Positions 1 to 6,211 of a stretch of 9,085 bases of DNA are shown piece after piece; position 1 is the stretch's first letter; each line of letters begins with the position of its first letter. The DNA lies in contig JAFNXT010000251.1 in the NCBI GenBank assembly GCA_017378975.1, forward strand, positions 1-9,085, given 5' to 3'. Source of the DNA: Oscillospiraceae bacterium (GTDB lineage Bacteria > Bacillota > Clostridia > Oscillospirales > Oscillospiraceae). A model generated the notes under the pieces. That model worked only from the letters and a program-made list of their open reading frames with translations. It had not been told where the DNA came from and searched no databases. The position numbers were made by a program, and so were the translations under genes.

Positions 1-150
1 CTTCCCAACATCGTTGTCCAGCAGGGCAGCCTCAATCCTTTCTACAAGCCGGAGCACTTCCTCAGGCTCAAAATTGCTGAAGCCGACGTTCATTTGGTTC
101 GTCCAGAAACTGAATCCAAAGTTCAAGACATCCGAATAGACGGATGTCAT
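1..150 (-). CDS. Partial unidentified ORF at window edge, foreign to the isomerase gene
   Basis: On the minus strand an ATG at 148-150 opens a frame that runs off the window after 50 codons without a stop. It begins MTSVYSDVLNFGF and continues with WTNQMNVGFSNFEPEEV and an amphipathic helix-like stretch LRLVERIEAALLDND. The composition is that of a real protein. It is shifted one base relative to the isomerase frame, which stops at 68. GC content by hand count is about 50% over 1-120, against about 73% in 241-300 inside the isomerase gene. The ATG lies within bases that also encode isomerase residues, so it may be fortuitous and the true gene may originally have started elsewhere. No Shine-Dalgarno sequence is evident upstream. 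I do not recognise the family. Confidence 0.45.
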   Translation of the reverse strand, partial: MTSVYSDVLNFGFSFWTNQMNVGFSNFEPEEVLRLVERIEAALLDNDVGK

Positions 151-856
151 AGGCTTCCTTGGCATCCATGGCACCGTTCATCATGGACATGATGTCGATA
201 CCGGCCACGGCGATGGGCAGCAGGCCCACGGGGGTCAGCACGGAGAAACGGCCGCCGGCGCTGGGGGGGATCACGAAGGTCTCCCAGCCCTGCTCGTCGG
301 CCATCTGACGCAGAGCGCCCTTGGCAGGGTCGGTGATGGCGTAGATGCGGCTGTTGGCGCCGTCGGTACCGTACTTCCGCTCCAGCATCCACTTCAGGCC
401 ACGGAAAGCGATGGCAGGCTCGGTGGTGGTGCCGGACTTGGAGATCACGATCACGGAGAAGTCCTTGCCCTCCAGCAGACGCATCAGCTCGTTCCAGTGA
501 CGGGTGGACAGGCCGTTGCCGGCGAAGAAGATTTGAGGATCGCCCTTGCCCTTGCCGATGTTGTGGTTGGGACCCTGCAGCAGCTCGATGGCGGCACGGG
601 GGCCCAGATAGGAGCCGCCGATGCCCACGACCACGCAGACCTCGGACTCGTTGCGGATCTTCTCGGCAGCCTTCTGGATGCGGATGATCTCCTCGGTGGG
701 CTCACGGACGGGCAGGTCCAGCCAGCCCACGAAATCGTTGCCGGCGCCGGTGCGCTCGGACAGGGTCATGTGGGCATCGAAGACCTCCTTCTCCATGGCC
801 AGCAGGTCAGGCAGGGAAACTTCGCCCCAGACGTTGGAAATGTCAACTTTGATCAT
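68..856 (-). CDS. pgi: Glucose-6-phosphate isomerase, 3'-truncated (probably nonfunctional)
   Basis: The family interconverts glucose 6-phosphate and fructose 6-phosphate in cytosolic glycolysis. The frame gives 262 residues, where Firmicutes enzymes have about 450. The first sugar-isomerase (SIS) domain is intact: VVGIGGSYLG at 77-86, the phosphate-binding VISKSGTTTEP at 137-147, and the family signature GGRFSVLTPVG at 201-211. Homology ends near AYDIR (235-239). The last ~23 residues are unrelated, and the frame stops at 68. Missing are the WWKQLFGESEGK-type region with the catalytic Glu and the C-terminal signature with the catalytic Lys, so activity is not expected. The ATG at 854-856 is preceded by AAAGGA at a normal distance. 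The gene lies head to head with the glucokinase gene. The break may be a real rearrangement or an assembly artefact. Confidence 0.85.
   Translation of the reverse strand: MIKVDISNVWGEVSLPDLLAMEKEVFDAHMTLSERTGAGNDFVGWLDLPVREPTEEIIRIQKAAEKIRNESEVCVVVGIGGSYLGPRAAIELLQGPNHNIGKGKGDPQIFFAGNGLSTRHWNELMRLLEGKDFSVIVISKSGTTTEPAIAFRGLKWMLERKYGTDGANSRIYAITDPAKGALRQMADEQGWETFVIPPSAGGRFSVLTPVGLLPIAVAGIDIMSMMNGAMDAKEAYDIRLFGCLELWIQFLDEPNERRLQQF
127..148. repeat. 8-bp inverted repeat at the isomerase breakpoint
   Basis: GACATCCG (127-134) and CGGATGTC (141-148) are perfect inverted copies separated by 6 bases. The right copy encodes the last recognisable isomerase residues (DIR), and the left copy lies in the foreign sequence. 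Short inverted repeats at a join can arise from a rearrangement, a mobile-element end, or template switching. The match is short enough to be chance. Confidence 0.5.
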
Positions 857-948
857 TGGGTGTACGTCCTTTCTATATTTTGATTAAATAGAAGATGATA
901 TGGGAACGGCGGTCCGGAGCGCTCTGTGAAAGAGCCATCCTCCACCAA

Positions 949-977
949 AGTATATGTTACCGCAAAATCGCATGGAA
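949..977 (-). promoter_or_regulatory. Possible promoter of the isomerase gene
   Basis: On the minus strand a TATACT -10 box (949-954) fits the sigma-A consensus in 5 of 6 bases. No good -35 is present 16-18 bases further upstream (972-977 reads TTCCAT). The implied leader is about 85 bases and contains a small GCTCT/AGAGC hairpin (921-935). Only the -10 supports this call. Confidence 0.3.
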
Positions 978-1011
978 CGCAAGCCCCCGGATAAAAGTTA
1001 TAAAAGTTTTG

Positions 1012-1042
1012 AAAAAAAACCGCCGTGGCTATGGCTTTTTTT
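1012..1042. terminator. Possible small bidirectional terminator between the divergent genes
   Basis: A short stem, GCCGT (1022-1026) with ATGGC (1031-1035) around a GGCT loop, is flanked by eight A on the left (1012-1019) and seven T on the right (1036-1042). The A and T runs could extend the stem and would give a U tract in both directions. The stem is only five pairs with one G-U, so strength is doubtful. Its place between two divergently transcribed genes is odd; it could block upstream readthrough or be left from a lost gene. Confidence 0.3.
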
Positions 1043-1060
1043 GTTCAGGCTATGTATAAT
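1032..1060 (+). promoter_or_regulatory. Possible promoter of the glucokinase gene
   Basis: A perfect TATAAT -10 (1055-1060) lies about 37 bases before the start codon. The hexamer 17 bases upstream (1032-1037, TGGCTT) is a poor -35, so activity would rest mainly on the -10 and the A-rich DNA at 990-1019, or on an activator. The expected transcript start is near 1067. Confidence 0.45.
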
Positions 1061-1096
1061 GTAAGGGATGAAAACCTGAAACAGGAGGATACATAT

Positions 1097-2041
1097 ATGA
1101 GATACGGTTTTGGTGTGGATCTGGGCGGTACCACCGTCAAGATCGCTTACTTCGACGAGAACGGCACGATCCTGGACAAGTGGGAGATCCCCACGGTCAC
1201 CGCCGGTGGCGGTGTGCAGATCCTGCCGGACATCGCCGCTTCCATCAAGGGCTACATGGACAGCAAGGAGATCGGTGCCGGCTCCATCGTGGGCATCGGC
1301 ATCGGCGTGCCCGGTCCTGTGGACAGCAAGGGCGTGGTCAATAAGTGCGTCAATCTGGGCTGGGGCGTGTTCAACATCGCTGACCGGCTGTCCGAGCTCA
1401 CCGGCTTCCCCGTGAAGGCCGGCAACGACGCCAATGTGGCGGCGCTGGGCGAGTACTGGAAGGGCGGCGGTCAGGGCTGTGACAACATGGTCTTCGTGAC
1501 ACTGGGCACCGGCGTTGGCGGCGGCATCGTGATCGAGGGCAAGCTCCTCCACGGCGCGCACGGCTCCGGCGCTGAGATCGGCCATCTGGTGCTCATGAGA
1601 GATGAGACCGAGCAGTGCGGCTGTGGCAAGCGTGGCTGTGTGGAGCAGTATTGCTCCGCCACCGGCATCGTCCGCATGGCTTACAAGCATCTGGCTTCCA
1701 CCGATGCCTTCTCCTCTCTGCGAATCCTGGAGGCGATCACCTGCAAGGACATCTTCGACGCCGGCAAGGCCGGTGACGCGGTGGCGCAGGAGATCCTGGA
1801 GAAGTACTACGCTCTGCTGGGCGAGTTCCTTGCGGACCTGTGCTGTGTGGTCAACCCTGAGGCCGTGGTCCTTGGCGGCGGTGTCAGCAAGGCCGGTAAG
1901 GTCCTGATCGAGGGCACCAAGCCCTATTTCCAGAAGTACGTGTTCCACGCGGCTTCCAACGTCCGCTTCGAGCTGGCTTCTCTGGGCAACGACGCCGGTG
2001 CTTACGGCGCCTTCAAGCTGGCGCTGGATGCTTTCGCCTGA
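1097..2041 (+). CDS. glcK: ROK-family glucokinase
   Basis: The product phosphorylates glucose with ATP to glucose 6-phosphate in the cytosol. The 314-residue protein is the usual length for ROK glucokinases. It shows the ATP-binding FGVDLGGTTVK (5-15), GIGVPGPVD (68-76), NDAN with the catalytic base Asp111 (110-113), VTLGTGVGGG (134-143), and the ROK zinc site: His163 in EIGH plus Cys174, Cys176 and Cys181 in CGCGKRGC. No N-terminal helix-turn-helix is present, so this is an enzyme and not a NagC/XylR-type repressor. The ATG at 1097 is chosen because AGGAGG (1083-1088) sits just upstream and the protein then begins MRYGFGVDLGG; an in-frame start at 1025 precedes the probable -10 box and has no ribosome site. 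Its divergent neighbour is the next glycolytic enzyme. Other hexoses as substrate cannot be excluded. Confidence 0.93.
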   Translation: MRYGFGVDLGGTTVKIAYFDENGTILDKWEIPTVTAGGGVQILPDIAASIKGYMDSKEIGAGSIVGIGIGVPGPVDSKGVVNKCVNLGWGVFNIADRLSELTGFPVKAGNDANVAALGEYWKGGGQGCDNMVFVTLGTGVGGGIVIEGKLLHGAHGSGAEIGHLVLMRDETEQCGCGKRGCVEQYCSATGIVRMAYKHLASTDAFSSLRILEAITCKDIFDAGKAGDAVAQEILEKYYALLGEFLADLCCVVNPEAVVLGGGVSKAGKVLIEGTKPYFQKYVFHAASNVRFELASLGNDAGAYGAFKLALDAFA

Positions 2042-2059
2042 TGATATGATATGATGCTG

Positions 2060-2097
2060 ATGGGCCGTTGCGAAACGTTCGTTTCGCAACGGCCCAT
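2060..2097 (+). terminator. Long perfect hairpin after glucokinase, likely terminator
   Basis: A 17-bp perfect inverted repeat (arms 2060-2076 and 2081-2097) with a GTTC loop begins 19 bases after the glucokinase stop. It is followed only by TCCTGCTG, with no proper T run, so termination efficiency is uncertain; it could instead protect the 3' end of the mRNA. Confidence 0.6.
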
Positions 2098-2172
2098 TCC
2101 TGCTGTAACGATGGTGCGGCCTGCCTCCGCTCTGTGGCGACGGGGATTGGTGGAAATGAACATATTTCGCGC

Positions 2173-2201
2173 TTGAAATACGGTTGGATTTGTAATATAA
2201 T
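2173..2201 (+). promoter_or_regulatory. Sigma-A promoter of the GH2 gene
   Basis: TTGAAA (2173-2178) and TATAAT (2196-2201) are separated by exactly 17 bases, giving 11 of 12 consensus positions. The expected start is near 2208, leaving about 39 bases of leader before the GH2 start codon. No clear operator is visible between promoter and gene. Confidence 0.8.
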
Positions 2202-2246
2202 ATGATAAGCGAAGTATAGAGCCTAGCATCAGGAGGTAATATCATC

Positions 2247-4490
2247 ATGAGAACGATCGTCAACATCGATCAGAAGTGGGCATTCACCAAGATGGCGGAC
2301 TGTGTGCCCCAGGAGATGCCCAAGCTGTGGGACTGGGTGGATCTTCCCCATTCCTGGAACGCGCTGGACGGGCAGGACGGTGGCAGTGATTATCACCGGG
2401 GCACCTGCTATTATGCCAAGACCATCCAGAAAGCGGACCTGCCCAAGGCGGAGCGGTACTATCTGGAGATCAAGGGTGCCAATTCCTCGGCTTGGGTCTA
2501 TCTGGATGGCAAGCAGATCGCCAGCCACGACGGCGGCTACTCCACATGGCGTGTGGAGCTGACGGAGCATCTGTCCGAGGAGCATCTGCTGGTGATCGCC
2601 GTGGACAATGCCCCCAACGACCGGGTATATCCTCAGGTAGCGGACTTCACTTTCTACGGTGGTCTGTACCGGAGCGTGGAGATCCTTTGTGTCCCCCAGA
2701 GCCATTTCGACCTGAGCTACTACGGCGGCCCGGGCATCAAGGTCACGCCGGTGGTCACCGGTAAGGACGCACAGGTGGAGCTGGAGCTCTTCGTCACCGA
2801 TAAGAAGGAAGGGCAGTACATCCAGTACACCGTTTATGACGCCGAGGACAACGAGGTGGTCAATGCCGTCACCGACGAGCTGAAGGCTTCCTTCACCCTG
2901 GAGAACGTCCACCTGTGGCACGGCCGGAAGGATCCCTACCTGTACACCGTGGCGGCCCATCTGGTGGAGGGCACCGAGATCCTGGACACTGTGGCCACCC
3001 GTTTCGGTTGCCGCAGTTATGAGATCCACCCGGACCGGGGCTTCATCCTCAATGGGGAAGAGTACCCCCTGCGGGGCGTCAGCCGCCATCAGGACCGGTG
3101 GCGTCTGGGCAACGCTCTGAAGCCGGAGCATCACATCGAGGATATGGACCTGATCTGCGAGGTGGGTGCCACCACGATCCGTCTGGCACACTATCAGCAC
3201 GACCAGTTCTTCTATGATCTGTGCGACGAGCGTGGCATGGTGGTCTGGGCGGAGATCCCCTACATCTCCCAGCATATGCCCACCGGACGGGAGAACACGA
3301 TCAGCCAGATGAAGGAGCTGATCGTCCAGAATTACAACCATCCCTCCATCGTGGTGTGGGGCCTGTCCAACGAGATCACCATGAAGGGCGACCGGGATCC
3401 CGACCTGCTGGAGAACCACCGGATCCTCAACGATCTGTGCCACGAGATGGATAAGACCCGTCCCACCACCATGGCGGTGGTGTCCCCCTGTCCCATGGAC
3501 AGCCCCTATCTCCAGATCCCGGATACGGTGAGCTATAACCACTACTTCGGCTGGTACGGCGGCGAGACCGGGCAGAACGGTCCTTGGTTCGATAAGTTCC
3601 ATGCCATGCACCCGGATCTGCCGATCGGTTGCTCCGAGTACGGTTGCGAGGCGCTGGACTGGCATACCTCCGATCCCCAGCAGGGCGATTACACCGAGGA
3701 ATATCAGGCCTATTACCACGAGGAGCTGATCCGCCAGCTCTTCACCCGGAAGTATCTGTGGGCCACCCATGTGTGGAACATGTTCGACTTCGGCGCCGAT
3801 GCCCGGAACGAGGGCGGCGAGAACGGTCAGAACCACAAGGGCCTCGTGACCTTCGACCGGAAGTATAAGAAGGATGCCTTCTATGCCTATAAGGCATGGC
3901 TGTCCGATGAGCCCTTCGTCCATCTGTGCGGCAAGCGGTATGTGGACCGGGTGGAGGACGTGACCAAGGTCACGGTGTACTCCAACCAGCCTGCGGTGGA
4001 GCTGTTGGCCAACGGCGTGAGCCTTGGGGTCAAGGAAGCGGCGGACCACTTCTTCTACTTCGATGTGCCCAATGTGGGCACCACGGAGCTGGTGGCCGTG
4101 GCCGGAGCGCTCCGGGACGAGAGCCAGATCCGGAAGGTGGAGAAGTTCAACGATGCCTACCGCATGAAGGAGCGGGGCGCAGTCCTCAACTGGTTCGATA
4201 TCACTGAGGTGGAGGGCCATCTGAGCCTGAACTCCAAGATGTCCGATATTTTGGCTACCCTGAAGGGCAAGATGCTGTTGATGGGCCTGTTCGCCAAGCT
4301 GGCCCCCAAGATGGGCGACAAGGGCGGCATGGGCAGCATGATGGATATGGGTCCCCTGATGGATATGCTGGGCGGCTTCACCTTCCTGCGGCTGGCAGGC
4401 ATGATCGGCACCATGAACATCACCTTCACAAAGGAAGAACTGCTGGACATCAACGCCAAGCTCAATAAGATCAAGGCACCCAAGAAGTAA
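2247..4490 (+). CDS. GH2 glycoside hydrolase, beta-galactosidase type
   Basis: A retaining exo-glycosidase that releases a terminal beta-linked sugar; galactose is likely, but glucuronide or mannoside cannot be excluded. The 747 residues hold the GH2 jelly-roll sugar-binding domain (about 1-150), an immunoglobulin-like domain (about 160-255, with WHGRKDPYLYTV at 224-235), and the TIM barrel (about 258-555). The acid/base is Glu376 in NHPSIVVWGLSNE (364-376) and the nucleophile is Glu464 in GCSEYGCE (461-468). A further beta domain follows (about 556-630, PAVELLANG typical). The last ~100 residues form a separate Met/Gly-rich helical module (about 650-747) ending FTKEELLDINAKLNKI. No signal peptide is present, so it acts in the cytosol on imported oligosaccharides. 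AGGAGGT (2231-2237) precedes the ATG at good spacing. It has its own promoter and terminator. The adjacent glucokinase could use glucose left from lactose-like substrates. Confidence 0.9.
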   Translation: MRTIVNIDQKWAFTKMADCVPQEMPKLWDWVDLPHSWNALDGQDGGSDYHRGTCYYAKTIQKADLPKAERYYLEIKGANSSAWVYLDGKQIASHDGGYSTWRVELTEHLSEEHLLVIAVDNAPNDRVYPQVADFTFYGGLYRSVEILCVPQSHFDLSYYGGPGIKVTPVVTGKDAQVELELFVTDKKEGQYIQYTVYDAEDNEVVNAVTDELKASFTLENVHLWHGRKDPYLYTVAAHLVEGTEILDTVATRFGCRSYEIHPDRGFILNGEEYPLRGVSRHQDRWRLGNALKPEHHIEDMDLICEVGATTIRLAHYQHDQFFYDLCDERGMVVWAEIPYISQHMPTGRENTISQMKELIVQNYNHPSIVVWGLSNEITMKGDRDPDLLENHRILNDLCHEMDKTRPTTMAVVSPCPMDSPYLQIPDTVSYNHYFGWYGGETGQNGPWFDKFHAMHPDLPIGCSEYGCEALDWHTSDPQQGDYTEEYQAYYHEELIRQLFTRKYLWATHVWNMFDFGADARNEGGENGQNHKGLVTFDRKYKKDAFYAYKAWLSDEPFVHLCGKRYVDRVEDVTKVTVYSNQPAVELLANGVSLGVKEAADHFFYFDVPNVGTTELVAVAGALRDESQIRKVEKFNDAYRMKERGAVLNWFDITEVEGHLSLNSKMSDILATLKGKMLLMGLFAKLAPKMGDKGGMGSMMDMGPLMDMLGGFTFLRLAGMIGTMNITFTKEELLDINAKLNKIKAPKK

Positions 4491-4503
4491 AACAGAGATA
4501 TGG

Positions 4504-4543
4504 GACGGATCCTGTGTGGAAGCGCACAGGATCCGTTTTCTTT
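4504..4543 (+). terminator. Intrinsic terminator of the GH2 gene
   Basis: A 12-bp perfect stem (4505-4516 with 4525-4536), extendable inward by U-G and G-C pairs to a GAAG tetraloop, is followed by TTTTCTTT. It starts 14 bases after the GH2 stop and ends before the next gene's ribosome site, so it should insulate or attenuate the downstream peptidase gene. Confidence 0.88.
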
Positions 4544-4568
4544 GCATAGGCTGGGGGGAGGTGATGTT

Positions 4569-5498
4569 ATGGCGATCGTGCGAACGGATGTGCCGACCAC
4601 GTCGGCACGGTGTGAGGAATGGATCTTGCAGATCGTGGAGCAGTACCCGTTCTGCCGGACGGAGCTTTTGACCCTGTCCACCTTCCGGCGGCCGGTACGG
4701 GCGCTGGTGATCGGGGAAGGGGAGCGGAAGGTGCTGTATACCGCCGCTCATCATGCCAATGAGTGGATCACTGCCACCCTTCTGCTGAAATTCGGGGAAA
4801 CGCTGGCGGAGGCCATCGCCACACGGGGGCGGATCTACGGTGTCCCGGCCCAGACCGTGGCCCGGGCGGCCACGGTGTATCTGGTGCCTATGGTAGATCC
4901 GGACGGGGTGGATCTGGTGACTGGGGCCATCGGGCCGGAGGATCTGCAATATCAGCAGGCCCAAAGACTGTCGCGGAACTATCCCCAGATCCCCTTCCCG
5001 GAGGGCTGGAAGGCAGACCTCCAAGGTGTGGATCTGAACCTGCAATATCCGGCAGGGTGGCTTCGGGCACGGGAGATCAAGTTCGCCCAAGGCTTCGACC
5101 GGCCGGGCCCCAGAGATTATGTGGGACGTTCTCCTTTGAGCCAGCCGGAGCCCAGAGCGCTGGCGGAGTATACCGCCGATCTGGATCCGGCGCTGGTGCT
5201 GGCCTACCATACGCAAGGCAAGGAGATCTACTGGCAGTTCGACGATATCCAGGTCCCCGGTGCCCGGGCGCTGGGGGAGGAGTTCGCCCGGCTCAGCGGC
5301 TATGCGCTGGCTGACGTGCCCTATGCTTCGGGCTTCGCCGGGTACAAGGACTGGTTCCTCCAGACCTTCCGCCGTCCCGGCTACACCATCGAGGCAGGCA
5401 GTGGACAGAACCCTCTGCCGCTGGACCAGTTCGACGAGATCTGGCGTGACAATCTGGGCATCCTGGTCACCGCCGCTACGGGGATCCCGGAGGAGTGA
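4569..5498 (+). CDS. M14 zinc carboxypeptidase, gamma-D-glutamyl-diamino acid peptidase-like
   Basis: This family cleaves peptides with one zinc; this branch is likely to act on the gamma-D-Glu-diamino acid bond of peptidoglycan stem peptides. In the 309-residue protein the zinc ligands are His62 and Glu65 in HHANEW and His214 in LAYHTQGKE. The catalytic Glu is Glu275 in YTIEAGSGQNPLP (272-284), typical of the endopeptidase I group. The usual NRNF substrate-binding segment reads NLQYP (157-161), so the carboxylate-binding Arg is absent. No signal peptide or LysM domain is seen, so it is probably cytoplasmic (peptide recycling or sporulation). The ATG at 4569 has a full GGAGGTGAT site (4557-4565); an in-frame ATG at 4500 would lie inside the GH2 terminator. 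No promoter is clear between the terminator and the start, so expression may depend on readthrough. Confidence 0.85.
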   Translation: MAIVRTDVPTTSARCEEWILQIVEQYPFCRTELLTLSTFRRPVRALVIGEGERKVLYTAAHHANEWITATLLLKFGETLAEAIATRGRIYGVPAQTVARAATVYLVPMVDPDGVDLVTGAIGPEDLQYQQAQRLSRNYPQIPFPEGWKADLQGVDLNLQYPAGWLRAREIKFAQGFDRPGPRDYVGRSPLSQPEPRALAEYTADLDPALVLAYHTQGKEIYWQFDDIQVPGARALGEEFARLSGYALADVPYASGFAGYKDWFLQTFRRPGYTIEAGSGQNPLPLDQFDEIWRDNLGILVTAATGIPEE

Positions 5499-5548
5499 AG
5501 ATGGAGCGGAGGGGACCGTCCGGGAGACCGGTCCCTGCACGCTCGCTC

Positions 5549-5577
5549 TTGACAGCGCCGGGGAGATGGTGTATGAT
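5549..5577 (+). promoter_or_regulatory. Sigma-A promoter of the queT riboswitch transcript
   Basis: TTGACA (5549-5554, perfect) and TATGAT (5572-5577, 5 of 6) are 17 bases apart. Transcription should start near 5584, immediately before the aptamer, which fits a riboswitch-controlled leader. Confidence 0.88.
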
Positions 5578-5591
5578 GTGCAAGGAATAAC

Positions 5592-5661
5592 CGACAGTTC
5601 GTGACCATCCTGTCGTTAAACAAAACTAGGGAGAAGGATGGGCGCATTGCGCTCATTTTTT
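5592..5661 (+). ncRNA. preQ1-I riboswitch with terminator expression platform
   Basis: The leader reads as a class I preQ1 aptamer. P1 pairs CGACAG (5592-5597) with CTGTCG (5610-5615) around a 12-base loop starting TTC. The tail TTAAACAAAACTAGGGAG (5616-5633) closely resembles the A-rich L3 plus CUA/AAGG tail of known preQ1-I RNAs. The final loop base, C5609, sits where the ligand-pairing C of the Bacillus aptamer lies. Switch: CCATCCT (5605-5611, loop plus P1) can pair with AGGATGG (5635-5641) as an antiterminator. With ligand bound this segment is held in the aptamer, and ATGGGCGC (5638-5645) is then free to pair with GCGCTCAT (5649-5656), followed by TTTTT. The expected behaviour is transcription OFF when preQ1 is plentiful. 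The gene downstream is queT, the classical target. Confidence 0.85.
5638..5661 (+). terminator. Riboswitch-controlled terminator before queT
   Basis: ATGGGCGC (5638-5645), an ATT loop and GCGCTCAT (5649-5656) form eight pairs including one G-U, followed by TTTTT to 5661. The 5' arm overlaps the segment (5635-5641) that pairs with the aptamer loop, so terminator and antiterminator exclude one another. Confidence 0.82.
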
Positions 5662-5680
5662 CGTTATTGAGGTGTTTTTC

Positions 5681-6172
5681 TTGAGAAAGAACGTACGGTA
5701 CCTGACCCACGGCGCGATCCTGGCGGCGGCTTATGCCGCGTTGGCCCATTTGCAGAACCTGCTGTTGCCGGGATCTGCCTCCATGGCGATCCAGTTCCGG
5801 GTGGCGGAAGCCCTTTGTGTGCTGGCGTTCCTGACACCGGCGGCGGTGCCGGGACTCACGGTGGGGTGCTTCCTGTTCAACGTGACCTCCGGAGCGGCAC
5901 TGCCCATGGATTTTTTGGTAGGCAGCTTCGCCACCTTCCTTGCCACGGGCTGTATGTGGAAGCTTCGCCGCTTCCCTTGGCTGGGGGCCATGATGCCGGC
6001 CCTGTGGAACGCGTTGCTGGTGGGCTGGGAGCTGGCAGTATGCATCGGCGGCGGTTTCTGGATCAACGCCCTGTATGTGGCGATCGGTGAGGTGGCGGTG
6101 CTGTACGTGCTGGGGATGCCTTTGTACCATGCCGTCAAAAAACACGGCCGTCTGTTCCTGACGAAAAACTGA
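5681..6172 (+). CDS. queT: QueT family queuosine-precursor transporter
   Basis: A membrane substrate-binding (S) component, used with the energy-coupling factor (ECF) machinery, that imports a queuosine precursor such as preQ1 for tRNA modification. The 163 residues form about five hydrophobic helices. The family landmarks are the positively charged N-terminus RKNVRYLTHGAILAAAY, IQFRVAEAL (37-45) in the first part, FNVTSG (66-71), and the C-terminal GEVAVLYVLGMPLYHAV. The start chosen is TTG at 5681, six bases after GAGGTG (5669-5674). The alternative GTG at 5672 lies inside that ribosome site and adds three residues, MFF. The upstream preQ1-I riboswitch independently supports the assignment. 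No other queuosine genes or ECF ATPases are in the window. Confidence 0.9.
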   Translation: MRKNVRYLTHGAILAAAYAALAHLQNLLLPGSASMAIQFRVAEALCVLAFLTPAAVPGLTVGCFLFNVTSGAALPMDFLVGSFATFLATGCMWKLRRFPWLGAMMPALWNALLVGWELAVCIGGGFWINALYVAIGEVAVLYVLGMPLYHAVKKHGRLFLTKN

Positions 6173-6178
6173 AAACCC

Positions 6179-6209
6179 AAACGCCCCGACCGGATGGTCG
6201 GGGCGTTTT
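6179..6209. terminator. Bidirectional terminator between queT and the convergent regulator operon
   Basis: An 11-bp perfect GC-rich stem (6181-6191 with 6196-6206, GGAT loop) is extended by A-T pairs at its base. T residues follow on the plus strand (TTT, 6207-6209), and TTTGGGTTTT follows on the minus strand. It sits just after the queT stop and just after the minus-strand XRE stop, so it can serve both genes. Confidence 0.88.
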
Positions 6210-6211
6210 GG

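Noticed and set aside
497..883. Plus-strand open frames inside the isomerase gene
   Set aside because: They are antisense to conserved isomerase motifs and have low-complexity Ala/Asp/Gly/Leu composition without ribosome sites.
917..924. GAGCGCTC palindrome upstream of the isomerase gene as an operator
   Set aside because: Eight bases is expected by chance in GC-rich DNA, and no second copy is nearby.
998..2266. A 422-codon minus-strand open frame antisense to glucokinase
   Set aside because: It shows no domain and crosses the hairpin and the GH2 promoter. The plus-strand ROK gene is unambiguous.
2229..5540. A continuous 1103-codon minus-strand open frame antisense to the GH2 and peptidase genes
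   Set aside because: Its product is a His/Gln/Gly/Val-rich string with no recognisable domain. It mirrors the codon pattern of GC-rich genes on the plus strand, which carry clear catalytic motifs, promoter, ribosome sites and terminators. The long openness is a codon-bias shadow.
5605..5641. CCATCC/GGATGG as the core pseudoknot of a class III preQ1 riboswitch
   Set aside because: The A-rich tail, loop length and CTAGGG fit class I better. The CCATCC/GGATGG pairing makes more sense as the antiterminator, because it overlaps the terminator arm.
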